Positions 8,378-17,156 of a stretch of 32,965 nt of DNA are shown here, in pieces. How positions within the stretch are numbered: the stretch's first letter is position 1; every line of letters begins with the position of its first letter. The notes under the pieces were generated by a model, which worked only from the letters and a program-made list of their open reading frames with translations, did not search any database and was not told where the DNA came from. The translations under genes and the position numbers were made by a program. This DNA is from an uncultured Eubacterium sp. (GTDB lineage Bacteria; Bacillota; Clostridia; Lachnospirales; Lachnospiraceae): NCBI GenBank assembly GCA_900551945.1, contig URYE01000024.1:1-32965 (forward strand), in the 5' to 3' direction.

Positions 8378-9583
8378 TTATTCTTCTGAATACATCTTTA
8401 TTCTATTTTTCTTATTGTCAACCTTCATATTATCAGTATAACTGCTAATAAGGTCAGAATACTTAGTTGAAAGTACAGTATTTGCAATAGATGTATCATT
8501 AGAGCTGTCATAATCTCTGTTTATAAAGTATACAACATAGTACTGATTGTTGTCAGAATCTTCTATAACAGTCTTATCTCCTGCTTTTCTTTCGCTGTCA
8601 AATAACCAATCAGATATTGCGCTTTCAGCACTACTCTTTTTAATATTTGACTTTAATGAAGCTGATGAATCTTCATATGTAGCCTTTTCATCGTCAGTAG
8701 CATATTCTTTACACATTTGGGCAAATGTATCTTCGTCTGTTATCTTTTCTAACATATCATTAGCCTTGTTCTTTGCCTGCTCTTTTGCTGTGTCATCATC
8801 ACTTCCTGCTGCAATCTTAAACACTCTATAATCTATATCGTCATAAGAGTCTTTGTGTTCTTCATAATAGTCCTTGATTTCACTGTCTGTAGCTGCAAGG
8901 TCTGTTTGTAACTGTTCTTGATATGCTGCTGCCTTAAGATACTCAGATACATATTCTTTAATAGAGCTTTCTGTTGCATTTTTACCAAATGCACTCTTAT
9001 AGTAATCAGCTACAGAAACTCCACTATCTGAAGCTGCTTCACTTACATTATTTTGAAACTCCTCATAATCTTCATCAGCCTTATCATAAGAATAACCAGC
9101 TTCATCCGCTGCCTTTAAGAGTGCCTTATCTTCTTTAATTGTACTAACTGTCATATTAGCAAAATAATCATACCATGTATTATCTGTTGAAGAATACTTT
9201 TGCTGTGCATCGTCTTTTGAAGTATCATATCCCATATAAGATGTAAAATAATCAGCATAAGTCATACTGCCATATAAAGTCTGACTTAACATATTCTGCT
9301 TAGTCATTTGATAGTAGAAATCAAATTCAATTCCACTTATCTTGTCATCGTCTACAGAAATAAATTCATTATGAATTTTGTTATAATTACCCCAGATATT
9401 TACTGCTACAATTACAACTATAAGTGCTGCAATTGCCCAAAACGAACCAATAGCAATCTTTTTATTTCTTGCTTCTTTTATTTCTTCTTCACGTCTTCTT
9501 TGCATTTTCTTATCGTATTTTGTAACAACTTTTGCATTTTCAGTGCTATCTTGCACCTGTTTGTTTTTATTATTTTTTGCCAT
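8378..9583 (-). CDS. Membrane-anchored PpiC/SurA-like foldase
   Basis: The 401-aa protein starts with a charged cytoplasmic segment (Lys/Glu-rich, about 44 residues), then one membrane span (about 45-64, IAIGSFWAIAALIVVIVAV), then an extracytoplasmic part. This part resembles the SurA/PrsA N-terminal helical fold plus a degenerate parvulin domain around residues 245-365 (EIKDYYEEHKDSYDDIDYRVF; then a Lys/Asp-rich stretch; then ADKTVIEDSD-like and YYVVYFINRDY strands). There is no lipobox, unlike classical PrsA. The likely role is assisting folding of exported proteins, but prolyl-isomerase activity is uncertain because the parvulin core is poorly conserved. It lies 41 bp after nadE. Confidence 0.7.
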   Translation of the reverse strand: MAKNNKNKQVQDSTENAKVVTKYDKKMQRRREEEIKEARNKKIAIGSFWAIAALIVVIVAVNIWGNYNKIHNEFISVDDDKISGIEFDFYYQMTKQNMLSQTLYGSMTYADYFTSYMGYDTSKDDAQQKYSSTDNTWYDYFANMTVSTIKEDKALLKAADEAGYSYDKADEDYEEFQNNVSEAASDSGVSVADYYKSAFGKNATESSIKEYVSEYLKAAAYQEQLQTDLAATDSEIKDYYEEHKDSYDDIDYRVFKIAAGSDDDTAKEQAKNKANDMLEKITDEDTFAQMCKEYATDDEKATYEDSSASLKSNIKKSSAESAISDWLFDSERKAGDKTVIEDSDNNQYYVVYFINRDYDSSNDTSIANTVLSTKYSDLISSYTDNMKVDNKKNRIKMYSEE

Positions 9584-9624
9584 AACATTTTCTCACTTTC
9601 TTTTAAATTTATACAATACTAGCT

Positions 9625-11559
9625 TTACAATCCCAAATCAGCCTTTAACTCATCAAGCTCTTTTATCCAAAGTGCGCTTGAAGCATCACTTGGCATTCTT
9701 AAATCACCTCTTGGAGATACTGCAACAGAACCAACTTTGGGGCCATCTGGAAGACATGAACGTTTAAACTGCTGTGCAAAAAATCTCCAAATAAAAGTTC
9801 TAAGCCACTTGTAAATAATCCCACTATCATATACATTTTCAAACGCAATACAAGCAATTCTAAACAACTTCTTTGGATTAGTTCCAAATCTCAATATATA
9901 ATACATAAAGAAATCGTGCAGTTCATAAGGCCCAACGAGATTTTCTGTTTCTTGTGCAATTGTTCCATCTTCTTTTGGTGGTAAAAGTTCTGGACTAACT
10001 GGTGTATCAAGCACATCTTTTAATACTGCTGACAATTCACTGTCATTACAAGTATCAGCATAAAAACTTACAAGGTGTCTTACAAGTGTCTTAGGAACTG
10101 ACGCATTAACGCCATACATAGACATATGGTCGCCATTATAAGTAGCCCAACCAAGCGCAAGCTCTGACATATCGCCCGTTCCTATAACCATACCATTTGT
10201 TTGATTGGCAATATCCATAAGAAGTTGTGTACGTTCTCTTGCCTGTCCGTTTTCATAAGTTACATCATGCACACTCTCATCATGACCTATATCCTTAAAA
10301 TGTTGTCTAACTGCGTCTTTTATATTAATCTCTCTTAAAGTACAGCCTAACTTTTTAGTCATTAACACAGCATTATTATAAGTTCTGTCTGTCGTTCCAA
10401 AACAAGGCATTGTAACACAAGTAATTCCATTTCTATCAAGTCCTAATAAATCAAATGCTCTTACTGTTACAAGAAGTGCAAGTGTAGAATCAAGGCCTCC
10501 TGATATACCAATTACTGCGCTCTTACAGTTAGTATGCTCTAATCTCTTTTTAAGCCCATAAGTCTGAATATCAAGTATTTGATTACATCTTTCATTTCTC
10601 TTAGCCACATCTGCCGGTACGAAAGGGGCTTTGTCAAAATATCTTATAAGTTCAAGTTCTTCAACAACTGTTTTAAAGTCAACAACTGTATAATTACTTT
10701 GCATTTGTGTATTAAAAGTTGACATTCTTCTTCTTTCAGAAGCTAATTTTGATACGTCAATATCGGCATATATGCTTTCATTCTCGTATTTAGTAGCTTC
10801 TGAAAGCATTGTTCCATTTTCACATACCATGTTGTGTCCGCTAAATACTATGTCTTGTGTTGACTCGCCCTCTCCTGCACTTGAATAAATATATCCGCAA
10901 ACAAGTCTTGCTGACTGACCATTTACAAGTTGTTTTCTATAAATGTCCTTTCCAATTGTTTCATTACTTGCAGAACAATTTACAATAATATTTGCACCAT
11001 TCAAGGCGTGAGAAATACTAGGTGGCATAGGTGTCCACAAATCTTCGCATACTTCTGCGGCTACAATAACATTTTTCATATTAGTACATCTAAATAAAAT
11101 ATTCATTCCAAATGGTACTTTATAACCGTCAAAGTCAATTTCCACACATTCTTCAAAGCCTGCACTAAACTGTCTTGCTTCGTAAAACTCTGCATAATTT
11201 GGAAGATATTTTTTAGGAATTATTCCAATAACCTTGCCATCAATAACTCCTGCCACAACATTATAAAGCTTTCCCATATATTCAAATGGAAGACCAACAA
11301 ATGTAATCATTCCCTCTAAACTACAAGAATAATCTGCAATATCCTTTAAGCCACAGATAGCCCCATCAAGAAGTGTTTCCTGCAAAAACAAATCATTACA
11401 AGTATATCCTGTAATACACATTTCTGGAAACACAGCTATCTTAACGCCTTTATTATAAGCTGTCTTCATAAGCTCTTTAATGCGATTTACATTATAAACA
11501 CTATCGGCCACCTTAATCTTAGGTGTCATAGCTGAAACCCTTATAAAACCTTCTCTCAT
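9625..11559 (-). CDS. nadE: Glutamine-dependent NAD+ synthetase
   Basis: It makes NAD from deamido-NAD and ATP, using ammonia released from glutamine by its own amidase domain. Numbering from the ATG at 11559 (644 aa), the nitrilase-type half holds the Glu46-Lys117-Cys171 triad (VFPEMCITGY, IIPKKYLPNY, AAEVCEDLW). The synthetase half holds the ATP-pyrophosphatase loop SGGLDST at 353-359. The longer frame from an ATG at 11577 overlaps the GGAGG site, so the inner start is preferred, although its spacing of 11 bases is long. It is the first gene of a likely run with the foldase-like gene and the HAD gene. Confidence 0.95.
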   Translation of the reverse strand: MREGFIRVSAMTPKIKVADSVYNVNRIKELMKTAYNKGVKIAVFPEMCITGYTCNDLFLQETLLDGAICGLKDIADYSCSLEGMITFVGLPFEYMGKLYNVVAGVIDGKVIGIIPKKYLPNYAEFYEARQFSAGFEECVEIDFDGYKVPFGMNILFRCTNMKNVIVAAEVCEDLWTPMPPSISHALNGANIIVNCSASNETIGKDIYRKQLVNGQSARLVCGYIYSSAGEGESTQDIVFSGHNMVCENGTMLSEATKYENESIYADIDVSKLASERRRMSTFNTQMQSNYTVVDFKTVVEELELIRYFDKAPFVPADVAKRNERCNQILDIQTYGLKKRLEHTNCKSAVIGISGGLDSTLALLVTVRAFDLLGLDRNGITCVTMPCFGTTDRTYNNAVLMTKKLGCTLREINIKDAVRQHFKDIGHDESVHDVTYENGQARERTQLLMDIANQTNGMVIGTGDMSELALGWATYNGDHMSMYGVNASVPKTLVRHLVSFYADTCNDSELSAVLKDVLDTPVSPELLPPKEDGTIAQETENLVGPYELHDFFMYYILRFGTNPKKLFRIACIAFENVYDSGIIYKWLRTFIWRFFAQQFKRSCLPDGPKVGSVAVSPRGDLRMPSDASSALWIKELDELKADLGL

Positions 11560-11600
11560 AGAAATAGAAACCTCCATTTATAAATTTATTTTACAGCTTT

Positions 11601-11635
11601 TTAACTTAATATTTGTAAATATAATATCAAGTTAA
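11601..11635 (-). promoter_or_regulatory. Inverted repeat at the nadE transcript 5' end
   Basis: Arms of 13 bases (minus strand TTAACTTGATATT and AATATTAAGTTAA, 12 of 13 pairing) flank a nine-base loop. The repeat begins almost at the transcription start inferred from the extended -10 at 11641-11649. It could be an operator or a 5' mRNA hairpin. It does not match the NiaR or NrtR motifs as I remember them. Confidence 0.45.
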
Positions 11636-11640
11636 GCATA

Positions 11641-11649
11641 ATTATATCA
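11641..11649 (-). promoter_or_regulatory. Extended -10 promoter of nadE
   Basis: On the minus strand TGATATAAT (11649-11641) gives a consensus -10 TATAAT preceded by the TGN extension. No good -35 lies at the expected distance. The site lies between the yajC hairpin and the nadE inverted repeat. Confidence 0.5.
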
Positions 11650-11698
11650 TATACTTTTAATCTAATACTTATAATTTTGCTTATAATTATATAGAAAT

Positions 11699-11727
11699 AG
11701 CAGAGAAAAGAAATTCTTCTCTCTGCT
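11699..11727 (-). terminator. Hairpin after yajC, probable terminator
   Basis: The stem AGCAGAGA.../...TCTCTGCT lies 40 bp after the yajC stop. On the minus strand it is followed by ATTTCTATATAATT, a weak U-tract, so termination is probably partial. On the plus strand the same stem is followed by TTGCAATTTTTC. Confidence 0.45.
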
Positions 11728-11766
11728 TGCAATTTTTCATTACAACTATGCCAATATCTTCAAGTA

Positions 11767-12048
11767 TTATTCTTGTGAAGCTGCTGGCTTCTCAACCTGT
11801 GCAATGGCACTCTTTTGCATTGAAATTCTACAATTCTTGTTATTACCAAATTCAACAATTACATCTTCATCTGTAATATCAATAATTACTCCATAAAAAC
11901 CGCTTGTTGTTAATACAAAATCGCCTTTTTCAATGGAATCCATTATTCTTTGCTTTTCCTGCTGCTGCTTCTTCTGAGGCTTAATAGCAAGGAAATAAAA
12001 CATAAGAACTAATGCAACGATATAAATAACAATTATTCCCATCTGCAT
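11767..12048 (-). CDS. yajC: Preprotein translocase subunit YajC
   Basis: The 93-aa protein has a single N-terminal membrane helix (about residues 5-21), then the family motif FLAIKPQKKQQQEKQRIMDS and a small beta domain (GDFVLTTSGFYGVIIDITDED). YajC associates with SecDF at the Sec channel. The start is firm: AGGAGG lies nine bases before the ATG. tgt lies upstream, the common partner of yajC, but secD/secF do not follow; nadE does. A promoter at 12100-12128 shows that it can be expressed apart from tgt. Confidence 0.92.
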   Translation of the reverse strand: MQMGIIVIYIVALVLMFYFLAIKPQKKQQQEKQRIMDSIEKGDFVLTTSGFYGVIIDITDEDVIVEFGNNKNCRISMQKSAIAQVEKPAASQE

Positions 12049-12099
12049 TTTAACTTTCCTCCTAAATTATCACTTCTTAGTCAAAACTAACAATAAATA

Positions 12100-12128
12100 A
12101 TAATAAACTAAATTTACACTATTGTCTA
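12100..12128 (-). promoter_or_regulatory. Probable promoter of yajC
   Basis: On the minus strand, -35 TAGACA (12128-12123), a 17-base spacer and -10 TATTAT (12105-12100) lie in the tgt-yajC spacer. The start would be near 12093. Confidence 0.5.
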
Positions 12129-12203
12129 GCTATATATTAATTAAAAAGTTAATTTTTACATTTATTTCATAAAAAAATATTTTTATTTATATCTTTAGTT
12201 TTC

Positions 12204-13340
12204 TTATTTTTTATCATAAGTATGTAATAATTCTATTCTTTCTTTCTTAAATTCGCTGTATCTGCCTTCGTCAATTGCACCTCTTATATCTTCCATAAGG
12301 TGATTATAAAAATAAAGATTGTGAAGTACACAAAGTCGCATACCAAGCATTTCTTTAGCTTTAAGAAGATGTCTTATATATGCTCTTGAATAACTCTTAC
12401 AAGCAGGGCATTGACATCCTTCTTCGATTGGACTTGCATCCTTTTCATACTTTGAATTAAATAAATTAATCTTACCAAACTTAGTATATACATGACCATG
12501 TCTTCCATTTCTTGATGGATATACACAGTCAAAGAAATCTATACCTCTTTCAACTGCTTCAAGAATGTTAGCAGGAGTTCCTACTCCCATAAGGTATGTT
12601 GGCTTATCCTGTGGAAGATATGGAACTGTTTCATCAAGTACATGATACATTTCTTCGTGTGACTCACCTACTGCAAGACCACCTACTGCATAACCATCAA
12701 GGTTCATTTCAGATATTCTCTTTGCGTGTTCAATTCTAATATCTGTATATATCGCACCTTGATTAATACCAAAAAGCATTTGATGTGGATTAACTGTATC
12801 TGGAAGTGAATTAAGTCTTGCCATTTCTACTTTACATCTTTCAAGCCAACGAGTTGTTCTATCAACGGAATTTTGGATATACTTTCTTTCCGCCTTTGCT
12901 GGTGGACATTCATCAAATGCCATTGCTATAGTAGAGCCTAAGTTTGACTGTATCTGCATACTTTCTTCTGGCCCCATAAATATCTTTCTTCCATCAATAT
13001 GAGAGTTAAATGTAACTCCTTCTTCCTTAATCTTTCTTAAACCTGCAAGTGAAAATACTTGAAATCCGCCTGAGTCTGTAAGTATAGGTCTATCCCAATT
13101 CATAAACTTGTGAAGACCACCCATTTCTTTTATAAGCTTATCACCTGTTCTTACATGAAGATGATATGTATTAGATAATTCTACTTGTGTTCCTATCTCC
13201 TTTAAATCCATTGTTGATACTGCACCCTTAATAGCCGCAACTGTACCAACATTCATAAACACTGGAGTCTGAATTGTGCCATGAACAGTCTTTAACTCTC
13301 CTCTTTTTGCACGACCATCTGTCTTTAATAATGTGTACAT
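12204..13340 (-). CDS. tgt: tRNA-guanine transglycosylase (queuine tRNA-ribosyltransferase)
   Basis: It swaps guanine-34 of tRNAs with GUN anticodons (Asp, Asn, His, Tyr) for the preQ1 base on the way to queuosine. The 378-aa length is standard. Signatures are TPVFMNVGT, DSGGFQVFSL (substrate pocket and first Asp), FDCVYPSRNGRHG (nucleophile Asp), and the zinc site CQCPACKSYSRAYIRHL with a downstream LHN His. AAAGGG lies six bases before the ATG. It follows aroC by 40 bp and probably shares its message. queA is not in the window. Confidence 0.97.
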   Translation of the reverse strand: MYTLLKTDGRAKRGELKTVHGTIQTPVFMNVGTVAAIKGAVSTMDLKEIGTQVELSNTYHLHVRTGDKLIKEMGGLHKFMNWDRPILTDSGGFQVFSLAGLRKIKEEGVTFNSHIDGRKIFMGPEESMQIQSNLGSTIAMAFDECPPAKAERKYIQNSVDRTTRWLERCKVEMARLNSLPDTVNPHQMLFGINQGAIYTDIRIEHAKRISEMNLDGYAVGGLAVGESHEEMYHVLDETVPYLPQDKPTYLMGVGTPANILEAVERGIDFFDCVYPSRNGRHGHVYTKFGKINLFNSKYEKDASPIEEGCQCPACKSYSRAYIRHLLKAKEMLGMRLCVLHNLYFYNHLMEDIRGAIDEGRYSEFKKERIELLHTYDKK

Positions 13341-13380
13341 AAATAACCCTTTCTAAATTTTAATATAAAATAATATTTAA

Positions 13381-14481
13381 TTATTTTTTATAAAAATCAA
13401 CTATTCTGTCTATTCTTGATGTCATATTTTCAAATATAAGGTCAACAAGTGTGAGTGCTGCCATAGCTTCAACTACAACTACAGCTCGTGGCACTATCAT
13501 TGGGTCATGTCTTCCCTTTATTGAAATCTCTATATCTTCACCACTCTTATTAACTGTTTGTTGTGTTGCACTTATAGATGGTGTCGGCTTGATTGCAACA
13601 CGAAATACTATATCAGAGCCATCACTCATACCGCCAAGTACACCACCTGAGTGATTTGTTGCTTTTGTTACTTTTCCGTCTTTTATAATAAAACTATCGT
13701 TGTTGTGAAGTCCGTCCGCCTTTGCCGCCGCAAAACCATCACCTATTTCAAAGCCTTTTACTGCTCCTATAGACATTATTGCTTTTGCAAGATTAGCATC
13801 AAGCTTGTCAAATACAGTTTCACCAATTCCAGTCATTACATTACTAATTACGCACTCGATAATTCCACCTACAGAATTACACTCATTAATCTTTTGTGAG
13901 GCATATTCTTCTACTTTTTTTGCTGCCTCTTTGTCTGGCATTGTAAATGGATTGCTTTGTGCTTCTTTTATGTCAAAATTATTGTAGTCTATTGCAATAC
14001 CGCCTATTTCTTTTGAATATGCTTGTATTTTTATCCCTAACTGTTCAAGTATTTTAACTGCAACTGCACCTGCTGCAACTCGTCCTATAGTTTCTCTGCC
14101 AGAGCTTCTACCGCCACCACGATAATCTCTAAAGCCATATTTTTCATCAAATGTATAATCTGCGTGACCTGGTCTATAATATGAAGCTATTTCTGAATAG
14201 TCAGAAGAACGTTGTGTCTTATTAAGAACTACCATTGATATTGGAGTTCCTGTTGTCTTGCCTTCAAATACACCTGACATTATCTTAACTTCGTCAGCCT
14301 CTTTTCTTTGTGTTGTAAACTTAGACTGCCCTGGTTTTCTTCTGTCTAACATGACTTGTATATCTTTTTCGCTAAGCTCAAGCCCTGCTGGACAACCGTC
14401 AATAACTACACCAACACCCTCACCATGCGACTCTCCCCAAGTCATTATCTTAAATACATTCCCAAATGTCGAACCTGCCAT
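13381..14481 (-). CDS. aroC: Chorismate synthase
   Basis: This FMN-dependent lyase converts EPSP to chorismate, the last common step to aromatic amino acids and folate. The 366-aa protein has the three family signatures GESHGEGVGVVIDGCPAG, the GFRDYRGGGRSSGRET motif in mid-protein, and RHDPMIVPRAVVVVEAM near the end. The start MAGSTFGNVFK matches family N-termini, although the nearest purine-rich site is weak. No other shikimate gene is adjacent. The 148-bp gap upstream holds two promoter-like sites. Confidence 0.97.
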   Translation of the reverse strand: MAGSTFGNVFKIMTWGESHGEGVGVVIDGCPAGLELSEKDIQVMLDRRKPGQSKFTTQRKEADEVKIMSGVFEGKTTGTPISMVVLNKTQRSSDYSEIASYYRPGHADYTFDEKYGFRDYRGGGRSSGRETIGRVAAGAVAVKILEQLGIKIQAYSKEIGGIAIDYNNFDIKEAQSNPFTMPDKEAAKKVEEYASQKINECNSVGGIIECVISNVMTGIGETVFDKLDANLAKAIMSIGAVKGFEIGDGFAAAKADGLHNNDSFIIKDGKVTKATNHSGGVLGGMSDGSDIVFRVAIKPTPSISATQQTVNKSGEDIEISIKGRHDPMIVPRAVVVVEAMAALTLVDLIFENMTSRIDRIVDFYKK

Positions 14482-14523
14482 AATATCTACCGCTAAATAA
14501 CTTACCCTTTCTTTATCTTATTG

Positions 14524-14553
14524 TTTATAATAAAATCATATTATTAATATCAA
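14524..14553 (-). promoter_or_regulatory. Candidate promoter of aroC, proximal
   Basis: On the minus strand TTGATA (14553-14548), an 18-base spacer and TATAAA (14529-14524) lie 43 bp before the aroC ATG. The DNA here is very AT-rich, so the chance of a false match is high. Confidence 0.35.
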
Positions 14554-14575
14554 TTATTACTAACCAATTATATTA

Positions 14576-14604
14576 ATAATAACAAATTACACTATTCAAA
14601 TCAA
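14576..14604 (-). promoter_or_regulatory. Candidate promoter of aroC, distal
   Basis: On the minus strand TTGATT (14604-14599), a 17-base spacer and TATTAT (14581-14576) begin just after the flavin-reductase gene. It is an alternative to the proximal site at 14524-14553. Confidence 0.35.
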
Positions 14605-14629
14605 GAAATAAAGGAATAAAGAAATATAT

Positions 14630-15181
14630 TTATTTCAACTTTAATCCATCTTTAAAGGCGTTTCCTACCTTCTTACCAAGCCCAATATAAGTATTATTCA
14701 CAGGGTCATATGTGATAGGCTTTAACTTACTAGGGTCAATATGACCATCTGTAAGAATACTCTCATCAGCATTAACATTAACAATCTCACCCACTAAAAT
14801 ACCATCTTTGAAACTTTTAACCTTACATTCAAGAGCCATAGGAAGTTCATTAATCAAAGGTGCATTAACAAATTCACTCTTAGTTGCATGAAAACCAGCT
14901 TTAGCAAACTTATCAGGAACTTTAAGCGCAGACTCAACGCCCACATAATCACAAGGCACAACAGTATCTTCAGTAGCAATACTTACAGTAAATGCTCCCG
15001 TCTTTTCAAGATTATCCGTAGTCTTATGATTAGACATACTAATAGAAATCTCATTCATATCAGTAATAATACCCCAAGCCGCATTCATAGCATCAGGCAC
15101 TCCATTTTCATCGTATGTTCCAATAATCAATACAGGCATTGGATACATAACCGGCTTAACTCCAAAATTAACTCTACTCAT
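14630..15181 (-). CDS. Flavin reductase-like (DIM6/NTAB) FMN-binding protein
   Basis: The 183-aa protein has the split-barrel flavin-reductase fold: MYPMPVLIIGTYDENGVPDAMNAAWG, then ISISMSNHKTTDNLEKTGAFTVSIA, where FMN phosphate contacts are expected, and LKCKV-type strands in the second half. Members bind FMN and reduce flavins or other small substrates with NAD(P)H. The true substrate is unknown. AAAGGAG lies eight bases before the ATG. It starts 26 bp after the DnaK-like gene and is probably co-transcribed. That pairing suggests a stress or redox setting, which is inference only. Confidence 0.85.
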   Translation of the reverse strand: MSRVNFGVKPVMYPMPVLIIGTYDENGVPDAMNAAWGIITDMNEISISMSNHKTTDNLEKTGAFTVSIATEDTVVPCDYVGVESALKVPDKFAKAGFHATKSEFVNAPLINELPMALECKVKSFKDGILVGEIVNVNADESILTDGHIDPSKLKPITYDPVNNTYIGLGKKVGNAFKDGLKLK

Positions 15182-15207
15182 AATTATTACTCCTTTTCTA
15201 AATTTAT

Positions 15208-16959
15208 TTACTTATCAGCAAGTGTATTCTTCAACTTATCTAACGCCGACTTAATATTCCCCGCTGACTCCTCATCAAGCTTTTCTGGTGGTGTCTTAGC
15301 AACCACTCTCTTTAAAGCATTAAGTTCTTCCTTAACTTGCTTCTTAGTTGCTCTGTCCCAGTCCTTCTTATGCTCACTAAGCTTACTTTCAGCAGTTGCA
15401 ATAAGACTTTCAGCTTCATTTCTTATATTAAGAAATTCTCCCCTCATTTCATCTTGCTTTTCATACATCTGCGCTTCCCACTTAGCCTTTTCAATTTCTT
15501 CTTCTGATAGATTAGAACTAGACGTAATCGTAATTGACTGTTCATGTCCCGTTCCCAAATCCTTAGCCGACACATTTACAATACCATTAGCATCAATGTC
15601 AAATGTAACTTCAATCTGTGGCGTTCCTGCCATTGCTCTCTTAATTCCCGACAACCTAAAATTACCTAGCAACTTATTATCTCTTGTGAACTTACGTTCT
15701 CCTTGAAACACCTTAATATCAACAGAAGTCTGAAAATTACCTGCCGTTGTAAATATTTGGCTATGCCTCGTAGGAATAGTTGTATTTCTCTCAATAAGCC
15801 TACTTGCAACGCCACCTACCGTTTCGATTGAAAGCGAAAGTGGTGTAACGTCCATAAGAATAATTTCTGATGCTGTACTTCCACTTGTAAGTTGTCCTCC
15901 TAACTTTCCACCTTGAACTGCCGCTCCTAATGCCACACATTCATCTGGATTGAGATTTCTTGATGGCTCTTTTCCCATCAGAACTCGTACCTTATTTTGA
16001 ACTGCTGGTATTCTAGTTGAACCACCTACAAGAAGCACCATGTTAATCTCCGATTTTGAAAGTCCTGCATCATGAAGCGCATTTTCAACTGGTATCACAG
16101 TTCTTTCCACAAGGTCTTGTGTAAGCATATCAAAAGTCTGTCTTGACAAATTAATACCCATATGATGTGGGCCATCTTTTCCCATTGCAATAAATGGAAG
16201 ATTAATATTAGAATTCATTGCTGATGAAAGCTCCTTTTTAGCCTTTTCAGCTTCTTCCTTTAATCTTTGCATTGCCGCTGTATCCTTTGATAAGTTAATG
16301 CCATCACTTTCCTTAAACTGCTCAACAAGATAATTAACTATTCTTTCGTCAAAATCATCTCCACCAAGATGATTATCACCCGATGTAGCAAGAACTTCTA
16401 TAACGTTGTCGCCAATTTCAATAATAGACACGTCAAATGTGCCGCCGCCCAAATCATATACAAGAATTTTTTGAGCTTCACCATTGTCAAGTCCATAAGC
16501 AAGTGCTGCTGACGTTGGTTCATTTATAATACGAAGTACATTAAGACCTGCAATTCTTCCTGCATCCTTAGTAGCTTGTCTTTGTGCATCATTAAAATAC
16601 GCAGGAACAGTAATTACTGCATCTGTAATTTCTTCTCCCACAAAATTCTCTGCATCTTTTTTGAGCTTCATCAATATAAAGGCTGATATCTCTTGTGGCG
16701 AATAACTTTTCCCCATAAGCTTTTTACGGTAATCTGAACCCATATACCTTTTAATTGAAAATATAGTACTATCTGCGTTGACTGCCGCCTGTCTTTTGGC
16801 AATATCACCCACAAGTCTGCTACCTTCCTTTGTAAATGCAACCACCGATGGAGTTGTTCTATACCCCTCACTATTAGTTATAACAGTTGGAGTATCCCCC
16901 TCCATCACAGCAACACAACTATTTGTAGTTCCTAAATCAATTCCTATAACCTTACTCAT
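15208..16959 (-). CDS. DnaK-type Hsp70 chaperone, stand-alone paralogue
   Basis: An ATP-driven protein-folding chaperone of 583 aa from the ATG at 16959 ([20 protein letters not shown]). Nucleotide-binding motifs are [43 protein letters not shown] and [14 protein letters not shown]. The linker and substrate domain begin at [14 protein letters not shown]. The C-terminal lid ends early at LKNTLADK, without the usual Gly/acidic tail, so it is about 30 aa shorter than a main DnaK. Several usually conserved spots differ ([18 protein letters not shown] where PPAPRG is usual). No hrcA, grpE or dnaJ flanks it and no complete CIRCE operator is seen. It is therefore likely a second Hsp70 rather than the main heat-shock copy. 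Confidence 0.9.
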   Translation of the reverse strand: MSKVIGIDLGTTNSCVAVMEGDTPTVITNSEGYRTTPSVVAFTKEGSRLVGDIAKRQAAVNADSTIFSIKRYMGSDYRKKLMGKSYSPQEISAFILMKLKKDAENFVGEEITDAVITVPAYFNDAQRQATKDAGRIAGLNVLRIINEPTSAALAYGLDNGEAQKILVYDLGGGTFDVSIIEIGDNVIEVLATSGDNHLGGDDFDERIVNYLVEQFKESDGINLSKDTAAMQRLKEEAEKAKKELSSAMNSNINLPFIAMGKDGPHHMGINLSRQTFDMLTQDLVERTVIPVENALHDAGLSKSEINMVLLVGGSTRIPAVQNKVRVLMGKEPSRNLNPDECVALGAAVQGGKLGGQLTSGSTASEIILMDVTPLSLSIETVGGVASRLIERNTTIPTRHSQIFTTAGNFQTSVDIKVFQGERKFTRDNKLLGNFRLSGIKRAMAGTPQIEVTFDIDANGIVNVSAKDLGTGHEQSITITSSSNLSEEEIEKAKWEAQMYEKQDEMRGEFLNIRNEAESLIATAESKLSEHKKDWDRATKKQVKEELNALKRVVAKTPPEKLDEESAGNIKSALDKLKNTLADK

Positions 16960-17023
16960 AAGCACGTCTCTTTCTTAAATATTATATAAATCCCGCTGAT
17001 TTACTGCGTAAACCACTATAATA

Positions 17024-17052
17024 ATTATATAATACCACAAATAACCTGCCAT
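17024..17052 (-). promoter_or_regulatory. Probable promoter of the Hsp70-flavin reductase pair
   Basis: On the minus strand, -35 ATGGCA (17052-17047), a 17-base spacer and a perfect -10 TATAAT (17029-17024). The start would be near 17017, about 58 bp before the ATG. A small hairpin (TTTAC-GCA-GTAAA) follows in the leader. Confidence 0.45.
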
Positions 17053-17156
17053 ATTTATAAATAAACATATAAAATTAATAAAAATTTATAAACAAACCTT
17101 GTTTTTTAGCACTTATAATAAATTACAATACCAATAATATATTTATTAATAAACAT

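Noticed and set aside
14888..15706. 272-codon plus-strand frame across the flavin reductase and dnaK genes
   Set aside because: It lies antisense to two well-conserved genes and has a biased, Ser/Leu/Ile-rich composition with no ribosome site or family motif.
17106..17114. CIRCE half-site TTAGCACTT upstream of the dnaK-like gene
   Set aside because: The second half (GAGTGCTAA) is missing at the nine-base spacing, and the half-site lies closer to the transglutaminase stop than to the dnaK promoter.
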